This document shows positions 1 through 12,038 of a stretch of DNA of 64,000 bases, piece by piece. Origin of the DNA: Lumnitzera littorea. Lineage: Eukaryota; Streptophyta; Magnoliopsida; Myrtales; Combretaceae. The stretch is taken from positions 83,984,981-84,048,980 of the forward strand of contig JAMXBB010000004.1 in NCBI GenBank assembly GCA_024138015.1. Direction: 5' to 3'. A model generated the notes under the pieces. It was not told where the DNA came from. It saw only the letters and a program-made list of their open reading frames with translations, and did no database searches. How positions within the stretch are numbered: the stretch's first letter is position 1; each line of letters begins with the position of its first letter. Position numbers and translations under genes: made by a program.

Positions 1-594
1 TAAACGAGGGAAAACCCTTTAAGTTAAAGTTGGGTCATGTTACTTGACTATTACCTAATAGGTTTTTGGTCTTCTATTAGCTGATGGGGTTGTGTAGCCT
101 TCTTGGGGTGATTAACGGTCACCAACAGTCAATCTAAAAGTCACATGACCTACTTCATCAGGTGGGTCATGACTCAAGCCCTTAAGTATCCTTGTGGGGT
201 TATGTGAACTTTCTTAATGGTTGAATTTCATTTTTATTTTCCCATATTTTGGCAAATTTTAATAATATATTAATAATATAAATATTTATATAAGTAAATA
301 TTATTAATATATGTAAGTATCTATGTATTATTTTAATTTGTAGATTTTTATTTCATTTTTCTAATTATATATATTTTTTATTATTTTATAAAGTATTTTA
401 TTATTTTCTATTTATAAAAATACACATGGCTGATGACGTGCTCCCATGTGTCAACTATGGTAAAAAAGCTAACAGACTTGATGAAAGGATCTATTTGACA
501 AAAGTAGAAAACATTGAAGAGTGAAATGAAATTTTTGAAATATTAAGGACTAAATAGAAAAACATGCAAAAGTTAAGGGTTTTTTTTTTATACC
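1..594. mobile_element. Foldback MITE, right part
   Basis: Right half of the long-inverted-repeat element seen whole at 35765-37010. The stretch at about 430-590 (gtcaactatgg, gaaaacattgaagag, tattaaggac) matches the right arm there. The left arm lies outside the window. The same arm recurs at 2891-3384 inside the second copy of the direct duplication. No coding capacity. Confidence 0.55.
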
Positions 595-2889
595 TTTTCA
601 TTTTTTTTAAAATTTGGTTGTTCTTTTTTATTACTTTATTAAAGGAAAAAAATTGTGAAATAAGGTCTAAAAGCATATTTCTCAAATATTTGGAAGTTTG
701 AATGCTTAATTTTAAAAATAAAAGTGCTAAGTATATATAAAAGAAACAGATAGAAATGGATTTGTAATTTACCATCATGTAAAAGAAAAAACGTAAATGA
801 GTAGAAACATATGCTGCATATAGTGACAAACATATGAAAATTCCAGTTTCAAATATGGTGACAATTAAAGGACAAACTTATTCATAAAACTGAGGCCTCC
901 CTAAATAAAGTATAAACTATATACGCTATTTTACATATATATATATATATACACAGACAATATACACACACAAAATGATCATATATAATAGAATGTGGAC
1001 ACATGTTTTTAAGCATTTCAATCATGAGATATTCAAAGGTGAAGAAATTAAGGATATATATTGAGTGAATATAAGAAAGTATATTCGTAATATAAAAGAA
1101 AAAATTTAAATAAAATAATGCCAACCGTTTGGCAACATGTTTCCATATTCTATAGGTCGTGCAAATAGTTTTCTTCTATTCTTTTACGTACCAACTGAAC
1201 AACGGTGAGGGAGGAGCTTAAAATTCCTGTAACGATGGCTGATATAGCGAAGCAAATACCGCTTCCAACATAAAAAAACCCATAATAAGCCGACAACAAT
1301 GAAGATAAGAAGATGGATCCCAAGTGCTATTCTCGTACGAAGTGACTGAAAGAGGGGATGAAAAAAAAACATCGAGCTTAAACAAACTTAAAAGACGTAG
1401 ACCGCAACTTGCGTATATGAATTTAGGCTATACATACCGGCCAACAAAATTGAGGACTTTGAAAACAGTAGTACAAGAATGTAATGACATAAAGCAGCTG
1501 AAAGATGAGTGGAGGGAAGTTGGCACCCATTAAAAACCAAGACACAGGATACTGGCACAGAGCATAGAAAATCCAACACATTGAAGTAAAGAAATCCAGT
1601 CCAACTATCGATGGCTGCGCTACTGGTGATGAATATGAGCAAGCAGATAAGTCTAAGATCATGGACATGCAGAATCACAATTTAAGAGGACATTAATAAT
1701 GAATCATACCAAACCCATTTCATTATATATATATATATAGATATATTAATGTATTTGTTATAATAGTTTTTATAAAAAATACTTATTTATTTTATTTTAA
1801 AAAGTTGAAATACTAAAATAAATTAAAAAATAAAGTTAAAGTACTAAAATAGAAATAAAATAAAAATTGATGTACTTATATTATTATTTCAATATTTTAT
1901 AATAACAATCAATTTATCTTACTTAAAATATTATGATACTAAAATGAACGAATTTAAAATTTATATACTAATATAAGATAATATAAAATTTAAGTATTAG
2001 TATTGACTTTATCTCGAGATATATATATATATTTGTAAGTATCTATGGTGGGAATGACTCATAACAAGTCACTGTTCTTGGTGGAATGTGACGTGGGAAT
2101 CCATATTTACGCACTTCAAAACGTGGTCTAGTTTTTCATTATCCAAAAAAAGTATTCTAGTTTTACCTCCAGTCGTCAAGGAAGTGTTTTTGTTCCTTCC
2201 TTATTGGATTCTCTGTCTCTTTCCTAAAGACTTTGTTTCTCCGCGCCTGACATTTCCAACCAAAATTAACCGGAGGTTGTCTTGCAGCCCATGATCCTGT
2301 GGGCAAGAAAGGGCTGCGAGGTCCAAGGAAGGGCCGCGAGAGCCCTGTGCTAGAACTTTTCAAGTTTTCTCGCTAGCGCGACTTTCAAAGGACAAAAATG
2401 TGTCGAACAATAAAATAAATTATGTATATTTATCTTTTCAAGTCTTCAAAGTCTAACACGTGTCAGACCAAGAACGTGGGACAAAAATGTAATGTAGAAA
2501 CTATACAAGCATGCATAATAAGGGGTGAGAAAGAAACTGTAAACCGTGCAAAAAATCGGTTTTTTTTTTTTTTTTTTCAAATAATTCAATTGTCATTCGG
2601 TTTCGAATTGAACCATTTTAAATCGAATTAAATCTATTGGTTAAATAAAAAAATTTATACAATTTCTTTGTGTTTTTTTTTGGTCAATTTTCGTAGATTT
2701 AATCAAAATTTTTATTTTATATTTTGTTCTTTTTTGTCTTATTTTTTAGTTAATTATTAAGGTTAAATTAAGTGAGTTTTATATGAAATTTCACTTTTAA
2801 AAATATTCCTTTTCTAAATTGTCCTTTCTTATATATTTTTGAATTAAAAGTCTAATCTTAGTACTCTTTACATATTTCTCATCTCTTCT
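101..2889. repeat. 2,789-bp direct duplication, unit 1
   Basis: Bases 101-2889 recur at 2891-5679 with an offset of exactly 2790. The only difference I found by eye is position 1053 (g) against 3843 (c). The homologous block in copy B has a single unit and carries c at this site. The unit ends next to a single N at 2890. This looks like two contig ends that overlap but were not merged, not a biological tandem duplication. Confidence 0.9.
1192..1666 (-). pseudogene. SWEET-like pseudogene, copy A1
   Basis: Minus-strand remains of exons 3 (1438-1666) and 4 (1192-1345) of the SWEET-like gene at 37676-38557. Exon 3 still reads an open membrane-rich frame (CSYSSPVAQPSIVGLDFF), but the intron 2 acceptor AG is AT here (ctgcAT against ctgcAG in copy B). 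Exon 4 has one extra base in an A-run (taaaaaaa, near 1270-1278), shifting the frame after GLLWVF. Exons 1 and 2 are missing, replaced by AT-rich DNA at about 1730-2030. With no start, a dead acceptor and a frameshift this copy is not functional. The SWEET assignment is inferred from copy B. Confidence 0.55.
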
Positions 2890-2890
2890 N
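2890..2890. other. Assembly gap (single N)
   Basis: The only N noticed in the window. It separates two near-identical 2,789-bp blocks, so it most likely marks a scaffold join of overlapping contigs with a nominal one-base gap. Confidence 0.9.
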
Positions 2891-5679
2891 TCTTGGGGTG
2901 ATTAACGGTCACCAACAGTCAATCTAAAAGTCACATGACCTACTTCATCAGGTGGGTCATGACTCAAGCCCTTAAGTATCCTTGTGGGGTTATGTGAACT
3001 TTCTTAATGGTTGAATTTCATTTTTATTTTCCCATATTTTGGCAAATTTTAATAATATATTAATAATATAAATATTTATATAAGTAAATATTATTAATAT
3101 ATGTAAGTATCTATGTATTATTTTAATTTGTAGATTTTTATTTCATTTTTCTAATTATATATATTTTTTATTATTTTATAAAGTATTTTATTATTTTCTA
3201 TTTATAAAAATACACATGGCTGATGACGTGCTCCCATGTGTCAACTATGGTAAAAAAGCTAACAGACTTGATGAAAGGATCTATTTGACAAAAGTAGAAA
3301 ACATTGAAGAGTGAAATGAAATTTTTGAAATATTAAGGACTAAATAGAAAAACATGCAAAAGTTAAGGGTTTTTTTTTTATACCTTTTCATTTTTTTTAA
3401 AATTTGGTTGTTCTTTTTTATTACTTTATTAAAGGAAAAAAATTGTGAAATAAGGTCTAAAAGCATATTTCTCAAATATTTGGAAGTTTGAATGCTTAAT
3501 TTTAAAAATAAAAGTGCTAAGTATATATAAAAGAAACAGATAGAAATGGATTTGTAATTTACCATCATGTAAAAGAAAAAACGTAAATGAGTAGAAACAT
3601 ATGCTGCATATAGTGACAAACATATGAAAATTCCAGTTTCAAATATGGTGACAATTAAAGGACAAACTTATTCATAAAACTGAGGCCTCCCTAAATAAAG
3701 TATAAACTATATACGCTATTTTACATATATATATATATATACACAGACAATATACACACACAAAATGATCATATATAATAGAATGTGGACACATGTTTTT
3801 AAGCATTTCAATCATGAGATATTCAAAGGTGAAGAAATTAAGCATATATATTGAGTGAATATAAGAAAGTATATTCGTAATATAAAAGAAAAAATTTAAA
3901 TAAAATAATGCCAACCGTTTGGCAACATGTTTCCATATTCTATAGGTCGTGCAAATAGTTTTCTTCTATTCTTTTACGTACCAACTGAACAACGGTGAGG
4001 GAGGAGCTTAAAATTCCTGTAACGATGGCTGATATAGCGAAGCAAATACCGCTTCCAACATAAAAAAACCCATAATAAGCCGACAACAATGAAGATAAGA
4101 AGATGGATCCCAAGTGCTATTCTCGTACGAAGTGACTGAAAGAGGGGATGAAAAAAAAACATCGAGCTTAAACAAACTTAAAAGACGTAGACCGCAACTT
4201 GCGTATATGAATTTAGGCTATACATACCGGCCAACAAAATTGAGGACTTTGAAAACAGTAGTACAAGAATGTAATGACATAAAGCAGCTGAAAGATGAGT
4301 GGAGGGAAGTTGGCACCCATTAAAAACCAAGACACAGGATACTGGCACAGAGCATAGAAAATCCAACACATTGAAGTAAAGAAATCCAGTCCAACTATCG
4401 ATGGCTGCGCTACTGGTGATGAATATGAGCAAGCAGATAAGTCTAAGATCATGGACATGCAGAATCACAATTTAAGAGGACATTAATAATGAATCATACC
4501 AAACCCATTTCATTATATATATATATATAGATATATTAATGTATTTGTTATAATAGTTTTTATAAAAAATACTTATTTATTTTATTTTAAAAAGTTGAAA
4601 TACTAAAATAAATTAAAAAATAAAGTTAAAGTACTAAAATAGAAATAAAATAAAAATTGATGTACTTATATTATTATTTCAATATTTTATAATAACAATC
4701 AATTTATCTTACTTAAAATATTATGATACTAAAATGAACGAATTTAAAATTTATATACTAATATAAGATAATATAAAATTTAAGTATTAGTATTGACTTT
4801 ATCTCGAGATATATATATATATTTGTAAGTATCTATGGTGGGAATGACTCATAACAAGTCACTGTTCTTGGTGGAATGTGACGTGGGAATCCATATTTAC
4901 GCACTTCAAAACGTGGTCTAGTTTTTCATTATCCAAAAAAAGTATTCTAGTTTTACCTCCAGTCGTCAAGGAAGTGTTTTTGTTCCTTCCTTATTGGATT
5001 CTCTGTCTCTTTCCTAAAGACTTTGTTTCTCCGCGCCTGACATTTCCAACCAAAATTAACCGGAGGTTGTCTTGCAGCCCATGATCCTGTGGGCAAGAAA
5101 GGGCTGCGAGGTCCAAGGAAGGGCCGCGAGAGCCCTGTGCTAGAACTTTTCAAGTTTTCTCGCTAGCGCGACTTTCAAAGGACAAAAATGTGTCGAACAA
5201 TAAAATAAATTATGTATATTTATCTTTTCAAGTCTTCAAAGTCTAACACGTGTCAGACCAAGAACGTGGGACAAAAATGTAATGTAGAAACTATACAAGC
5301 ATGCATAATAAGGGGTGAGAAAGAAACTGTAAACCGTGCAAAAAATCGGTTTTTTTTTTTTTTTTTTCAAATAATTCAATTGTCATTCGGTTTCGAATTG
5401 AACCATTTTAAATCGAATTAAATCTATTGGTTAAATAAAAAAATTTATACAATTTCTTTGTGTTTTTTTTTGGTCAATTTTCGTAGATTTAATCAAAATT
5501 TTTATTTTATATTTTGTTCTTTTTTGTCTTATTTTTTAGTTAATTATTAAGGTTAAATTAAGTGAGTTTTATATGAAATTTCACTTTTAAAAATATTCCT
5601 TTTCTAAATTGTCCTTTCTTATATATTTTTGAATTAAAAGTCTAATCTTAGTACTCTTTACATATTTCTCATCTCTTCT
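2891..5679. repeat. 2,789-bp direct duplication, unit 2
   Basis: Second unit of the direct duplication. It continues without a break into 5680-6997, which also has its counterpart in copy B, so this unit is the one joined to the true right flank, while unit 1 is joined to the true left flank (1-100). That is the pattern expected from two overlapping contigs. Confidence 0.9.
3982..4456 (-). pseudogene. SWEET-like pseudogene, copy A2
   Basis: Same remnant as 1192-1666, shifted by 2790: exon 3 at 4228-4456, exon 4 at 3982-4135, with the same lost acceptor and the same one-base frameshift. It is probably the same locus assembled twice rather than a third gene. Confidence 0.5.
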
Positions 5680-6997
5680 TCAATATTTGGTATGTTTCTT
5701 TTATTTTATTCATATTGTTTTTAGATGGATAACTCTACTTTTCCCTCTTTACTATTGTTCATAAAAATAGAGTCTCTTATCTTTGTATAATCAAGTTGGG
5801 TTTATTAAGATATTATGTAATTTTTTGTTAAGTATCATTATATATGATAAATGTATTTGAAATTAATTAGAAATATATGAAAGTTTAATAGAAAAGAAGA
5901 TATGTTATTAAAGATAAAAATATTTAACAAAAATTTAATATTGATGATTCGAATCATGAATCTAATCGAACTAATTTTAATTAGATTAAAAAAATTTACG
6001 AATTAAATCATATGATTAGATTCAATTTCATAAAGAAAGCCAAATTATTATATTAGATAGGGTTCAACAAGAGGAGCAAACTATACCAAATCAAACTGCG
6101 CTCATCCCTATTCACAACTATCAAAATGAACAAGGGAGAAAAATCTATTGTTAAAAATGAATAGCATCACGATTTCCTCTCCAAAGGCCTATGTGTGAGT
6201 ACCACATCAATATTAGAAGAAGTGAGATTTCTTCTTAAATCTCATCGCAAACAAATAAAGACATTATTTTTAAGCTACATATATGTCCCTTTATACAAAC
6301 GTAGATTTGTATATATGTATATTTTTTCAATTGTAAATAATATAATAAAATAATATAAAGTAATCATATATGTAGGAACGAATGAAAAATAATGAAATTT
6401 GAATTAAAAATGTACTCTTAGAAGGATTCTTGAAAGGAAACTAGATTCATTTCATATACATTTGACTCCCATAAAATGCTATTTATAATATTTCTTTGTA
6501 ACGGTTAATTTTCTAACTAATCCTACTAAGAGTGATTTTGCTAACTTATCTAACTAATCTAAAAAATCATAATAGTTATCTCTTTCCCCTTTTGCTTTAA
6601 TATTTATAGGGACATTGTTAAATTTGGCACATAAGCTTTGCTCATTTTTCAATCTATTATCTAAAGTTTTAATGTTCCGATTTACTACTTGAGCAAAATT
6701 TTCAAAATCATTTATATAATCTAAACTAACTTCATTAAGTGTTATCAATATATGCGTATGTTTTGGACCAATTATGGCATGCCATAAGGTAAATACCATT
6801 AATTTGACATAAATAAAGCTATGGTGACTATACGTCACTTATAATTAAGAAATAAAAGATATAGATAATTATTTTTTACATTATTTGATGTAAAAAAGGA
6901 AAAGTATAAAACAAAAAAGTTCTCAAGAGAGACATATCTCATTAGCACCAACCATACTTCACTCTTTAGACAAATCCATGACTGTTCACTTGACTAA
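5680..6997. other. AT-rich flank without gene
   Basis: No coding region supported. The stretch is homologous to about 39690-41780 in copy B, for example around cataatagttatctc at 6566. It lacks the foldback MITE present in B at 40363-41182: the site here reads through near 6340-6360 as AT-rich DNA, so it shows the empty state. Confidence 0.6.
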
Positions 6998-7177
6998 TGT
7001 TATGATGGATTAGGAGGGACAACATACAATGAGATCGAAAAGAGATATTAGATGTATGAAGCATCTTAAAAATTACATCAACAAGTAAATAGGGGAATCA
7101 TAAACAAGGAGTCGAACTTTTACAATAGAAACAGTTATAGATCTACTTAAAAAAAGAAAAAAGAAACGGATTGTAAC

Positions 7178-7182
7178 AGTAC
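7178..7182. repeat. Target site duplication agtac (left)
   Basis: agtac here is repeated at 10289-10293, flanking the 3.1-kb insertion with TG and CA termini. It marks integrase-mediated insertion. Confidence 0.8.
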
Positions 7183-10100
7183 TGTAAGACCCACAATCAA
7201 CTATCCAAAATTTGGCTTGTAAAATTTAAGGCGATCTGTTTAAGGATACGATAGAACCTAACTTATCAAATAAATTAGAAATATTAGCAAAAGTGATATC
7301 GTAAGTTTGAATTTAAGAAAATAGGAAATAAAATAAAATAATATAAAATTTTTAAATTTTAAGTATATAACTCATTATTTATCAAAAATATGTAAAATAC
7401 ATTCCGATAACTAACAAATCACTAAAGATAAATTATATATATACTAAAAATTATAGAATGACCCAAATAATATTTAGGAATATTTATTTGTACTATGTAT
7501 GAATTTACATGTAGGTAGAAATAGACGTAATTACTTAAAATATGTGAAATGTGCTAAAATAATCATAAATAATTAAAGAAAATTCATAATTAATTAAGGA
7601 AAAATAAGAAAAGAATCCAAAATTAAGGCGTGGCAATCTAGAATTGAAGAAAAAAAAGCAACTAATCAAATTACAATAAATAAAAAGTAAGAAAAAGAAG
7701 AGATAAGGCAATTGTCAAATTAATTTAATACACAATAATTCCCCAAGACTTTTATAAATACCCCAAATTTTTTAGAAGCTCATTTTGAATGTTAGGAAGT
7801 TTAAAAAATTAGAGAGAGACAAAACTAAGAGTAAATTAAGGTTTTAGAAAAAATCACAAAAAAACTTTGCAATTGGGGCTTTTAAGGCAAACCCAGACCT
7901 AATAAGCAACTAGGAGTGGACGGCCACCACCACCACCACATGGTGGTGACAGCGCCCTAGGTGGTTCGACATACCCATGGCTATCGACGATGGTAGAGTT
8001 ACCTAAACCGGTGAGTTCGATTTCCATCTTAATTTTGTGTAATTTTATAAAAATAGTAAATATTCTTAGAAAATTATGAATTTTATTATTCTTAAATATT
8101 TTAGTATGTAGTTTTTAGGAAAAATATTATTTTGATGAAAATATGTCCCGTGATATATGGTCCTTAAGAAATCATGCAAAATTGAGCATGTTTCGGTTTA
8201 GAAATAAATTACTTTAGGAGTGTAATTTTGAGCTCAAAATTTTTGTCCCAAAATTTTTGTGTAAACTATTTAAGTGATATAGAATAGTTCCACAAAGCCC
8301 TTTTTCAAAAGTTAATTTTAAAAATTTTTAGATAATTTTTAGGCCTTAAAATGATGTATAAAATAAGTAATTTAGGGTTAATTAAGTAATTAAATGAGTA
8401 ATTACTAATTTGATACACAATTATATGTTTTAGGATATTGAAATCTGATGGAGTATGCTATTTGTAGCATTTGGAGCGTTAGATGTAATTATTAGCATAT
8501 TATGTAATAAATATGTAATAGGCAAAAATGAGAAATTTTATGTTAATTTGGTAATTTAGGGTAATTAGGTTCAAAATCTGATTTAGGATGAATTTAGACA
8601 TTTTAAAATGTTAATTGATGTTCGGAGATGGTAATTAGAGTGATAAAAATATTAGATATGTATTATGTACATAATAGGTGATAATATATAATATGTAATT
8701 ATTGGAAATATAATAAATAGAAGATATTAGGATAAAAATTGATTTTATATAAATAATAGGAATATATAATAAATCTGATAGAAAACTTAAATTTATGTAA
8801 TTATATGAAAAATGTAAAAATTTCTCACATTAGGAGTAAATTCAGTACATTAAAAAGGATTTAAGTATATCGGGTAAAATAAAATACTGACTAGGGATAA
8901 TTATGGTATTTATGATATCTGAAAGTAATGTGACTAATTTCACATTATGAGTTGAAACGAGTTTGTAGGATTCGTATATAAAATAGTACTTAGAAATTGA
9001 ACTAGAACCTAATTGAGAAATCAATGCGGAAATTGAACCCGAACCTTGCCCCAAACCCAAAATAAGTGTAAAAGATTTGAGAACCTGGATAATTGGACAT
9101 ATTAAACCTTAAACCAAATATAACAATAAGTGTTATAAGATAAAAACTAATCTATAACAGTTATATGAAAACTAAGACAATGTTGGTATTATAGGAATGA
9201 TCAGTAATGGCTTAAGCGAGTCAGACCTCGAGTGAGCAAGCAAGGAGTCCAAGTAAGTTGAGATTAATACGTTGCTGTATTTTGGAGTCTTGAGATTATA
9301 TTTGGCTGTGTTTGTTAAATAGTTGGCTATGTGTACGTGCTTGATTATGAGTGATGCTATGATTCTATTTGTTGTTTTAGCTTATATTCTATGAGATGAT
9401 TGATTACCCTAAACTAGAGTTAACATAGATATGACTTGTAACCATAAACCGGACCTGCATTACAACCCATTAGGGGAAATCTAGGATTCTCCGGCCAAAT
9501 ACCAACCCCTTCGAAAAGGATAGCACTGGATAGTATATTGGGTCTCTTCTTCATCCTTAGTCGAACTACGTGATAAGTGAGGAGGTTGCGGTAAGGGTGA
9601 AGTCAATGGTTCGAAGGTAGTCGTGAGAGGAGTGATGTCTCCATTACACAAGCTTGGGTTTGGTCATAAGTTGTTGCATTAACGGTAACTCCTCAACTCG
9701 GATTAGAGTGAGCACAATTTCTCTAATCTCATGATGGGCCGGACAACGTCGTGCAATAACATTTGCTTGAATATGTATTACACCTAATAAGTTAGTTGAT
9801 AACCTTATTTGTGTTCGTGGTATTGTTTTAAGTCTTCCATCCTGACTTACTAAGCTATGGTTGCTCACATCCCTATAGCCGTTGTTGCAGGTACTAGCGA
9901 TGAAGTGGCCTATAATCAACTTGACGGTAGCAACTGTGGGATCCTAAGGAGTGTGGATATAAACAGAAGACTAAATTCATTCTCTAGTTAGAATTATTTT
10001 AAAGCTTTTAACATTAGATTACAAATTACTTAATTAGATTGTGAATGGATTGCTAAATCTTATAAATACACTTAGATTAATTTAATGTGAATATTTATTT

Positions 10101-10288
10101 TTCTTAAATTCACAAGTAAACAATTTATTTAATTTATGAACCGTTTACTTCAAAACGAGTTAGAAAGCGTGTTAGTCGTAGATGCCTTGTGTAGACCAGG
10201 TCTAGGATAGCGGTTGTAAGGTCAACTTTTATCTTAGAATGGTTTGCATAGCGAGACTGTTACGACTCTGCCGCTTCGAAACATGACA
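7183..10288 (+). mobile_element. 3.1-kb solo LTR-like element, copy 1
   Basis: A 3,106-bp insertion starting TGTAAGACCCACAATC and ending acatGACA, flanked by perfect 5-bp duplications (agtac). It sits inside the family 1 LTR and is absent from the matching site in copy B. It has no gag or pol frame. A TATA-like box lies at 7753-7760 and a CAC trinucleotide run near 7926. A diverged copy with TG/CA ends lies at 56881-59964. TG...CA ends, a 5-bp target duplication, one promoter and no coding region fit a solo LTR from a gypsy element with very long LTRs. A non-autonomous element is the alternative. Confidence 0.7.
7753..7760 (+). promoter_or_regulatory. TATA-like box of solo LTR copy 1
   Basis: tataaata in the context acttttataaatacccc, about 570 bp into the element. 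The diverged copy has the same box at 57432-57439, so it probably marks the U3/R promoter of this LTR family. Confidence 0.5.
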
Positions 10289-10293
10289 AGTAC
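10289..10293. repeat. Target site duplication agtac (right)
   Basis: Right copy of the duplicated target agtac. The interrupted LTR resumes directly after it. Confidence 0.8.
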
Positions 10294-10735
10294 TATAATC
10301 GAAAGAGTTACATTATAAATAGATATAGAAGAGAAAAAACAACATAGCATTTTCTTGGAAATTTAGCCTTTGTGCTTTGGAGTTTTCTAAGAACTCGAAT
10401 ATCAACCCCTTAAAAATTCATTTCCATTAAACGTTGCAAATACGTAGAAAAAGAAATTCATTCTTAGTAGTCAATAGTAGAGAACATTGTTAATGAGAGT
10501 TTAGAATTAGTTTGGCATTTCAATTCATAGAAGATTAACAAATTAAAAACCTTAATTGTTGTATTGAAAAGAAGAAAATTCAAGAGAGATATATAGATAA
10601 GAGAGGAGTGTACCTTGTTTTTGTGTAAGAAGAAGAGTTACATTTTGAGGTTTTTGTGTATATCATAAGTAAGTGGGTTGGTCCTCCATAAGATGACCTA
10701 TCAATTGGTGTTTTCGTTGTTTTTGAACAATAATC

Positions 10736-11479
10736 ATGGCAACTAATACTTATGGCATTTCAAGTTTATGAGAAAATGTTCAAAAGCATGATGTAGGATT
10801 CGTTGCAATTAAGAATAGAATAGAGAAATTGGAAAATATGATGCAAGAAATGACTGACAACTTCAAAAATTTCATGAAGATATTCTAATCAACTGAGAGA
10901 AATCAAACTAATTAGAAGACAATAAAAGATTCATCATCATGTTGTCGTAATCAAGATAAGCAGTTGCATCATTACACTAGAAGTATCAAACTAGATTTAC
11001 CTAAATTTTCGAGTCAAGATCCAGAATCTTGGTTCTTTAAAGTAAATCAATTCTTTGAATTTCATGAAGCACCAGTAGTTGAGTGTTTGAAAATGGTTTG
11101 TTTTGCCATGGAGAATGAGGCAATGCACTAATTTAAATGGTTAGAAAAAAAATGATCTTTAAATACATAGCTTGTATTTGCATGAGCATTGAAAACAAGA
11201 TTTAGCCCATCAATTTTCAAATATTATCAAGGAAAATTGTCTGAGTTGACATAATCAAGGACTATTTTAAACTATCAGAATAAGTTTGAAGCCTTACTTA
11301 ATCATGTTTCAGGATTATTTGATAGCTTCATCCAGAGTTGTTTCTTTTCTGAACTTGAATCAACCATCTAAGCTAAGGTAATATTTGCAAGACCATCTTC
11401 TTATTTAGAAACTGTTACTTTAGTAAAGCTGCATGAATCAAAGTTGAACCAAATCTTAAGCATTAGACCTTATTCATCA
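10736..11479 (+). pseudogene. Gypsy family 1 gag remnant (copy A)
   Basis: Plus-strand gag remnant. It starts ATGGCAACTAATAC shortly after the LTR. Conceptual translation gives a gag-like order: N-terminal coiled region (IEKLENMMQEMTDNF), the segment SIKLDLPKFSSQDPESW with VNQFFEFHEAP, then KTRFSPS and QNKFEALLNHVSGL. Stops and a frameshift interrupt it, for example just after the start and near 10885 and 11130. It ends abruptly at about 11479, where a minus-oriented LTR begins. The matching remnant in copy B (42227-43050) ends later. A structural protein in the intact element, it is dead here. Confidence 0.75.
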
Positions 11480-12038
11480 AAATGTAACTCTTCATTTGGA
11501 ACAAAAACAAGGTATGCTTTTCTTTTCTCTCTCTATCTCTCTCTTGAATTTTCTTCCTTTCATAGCAACAATTAGGGTTTTTAATTTGTTGATCCCCTAC
11601 GAATCAAAATGCTAAACTTATTCTAAATTCTCATTAACAATGTTCTCTATTATCGATTGCTACTAATGAATTTCTTTTTTTTTTTTTTGTGTATGTTTGT
11701 AAGGTTTAATGGAAAGGAATTTTCAAGGATCTAATAATCAAGTTATCAGAAAACTCCAAAGTGCAAAGGCTAAATTTTCAAGAAAGGGATGTGTCTTTTT
11801 GTCCCTTTAATTTGTATTTATATTGCAACTCTTTCGTTTATAGTATTGTTTCAATATGTTATTTTTTACAAATAGATCTGTTATTTTTACAAGTAGATCT
11901 ATAACTGTAGTTGTAAAAGTTGGACTTCTTCCTTATGATTCCGTTATTCACTCACTGATGTAATCCTTAAGATATCTCGTTTGTTTGATGTCACCTTTCG
12001 ATTTCCTTGTATGTTGCCCAACTTGATCTATCATAATA
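11480..12038 (-). mobile_element. Gypsy family 1 LTR (-), truncated (copy A)
   Basis: Reverse complement of the family 1 LTR (shared words include tcttgaattttcttcc and aattctcattaacaatgttctct). Its right end, at tcataata, is followed by tttgcccttgttgggaaa, the polypurine tract read on the minus strand. It is therefore the 3' LTR of a minus-oriented element. The outer LTR end is missing: about 150 bp present in copy B have been lost at the junction with gag. Confidence 0.75.

Larger units (their letters stand above)
6998..10703 (+). mobile_element. Gypsy family 1 LTR (+), split by insertion
   Basis: Plus-oriented LTR of a Ty3/gypsy element. It begins TGTTATGATGG at 6998 and runs to 7182, is interrupted by a 3.1-kb insertion, and resumes at 10289-10703, ending cctatCA. 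Without the insertion and duplicated target it is about 600 bp, like the related LTR at 52943-53532, which supports the boundaries. It is followed by a weak primer-site-like stretch (attggtgttttcg) and gag at 10736. Confidence 0.75.

Noticed and set aside
491..1124. Minus-strand open frames rich in Phe, Ile and Tyr
   Set aside because: They arise from AT-rich MITE and flank DNA, have no domains, and recur only because the block is duplicated (3281-3914).
2088..2631. Short open frames on both strands
   Set aside because: The corresponding frames in copy B do not stay aligned or open, so there is no sign of coding constraint.
9644..9919. 91-codon minus-strand frame
   Set aside because: Lies inside the solo LTR, antisense to its promoter, and is not conserved as a frame in copy 2.
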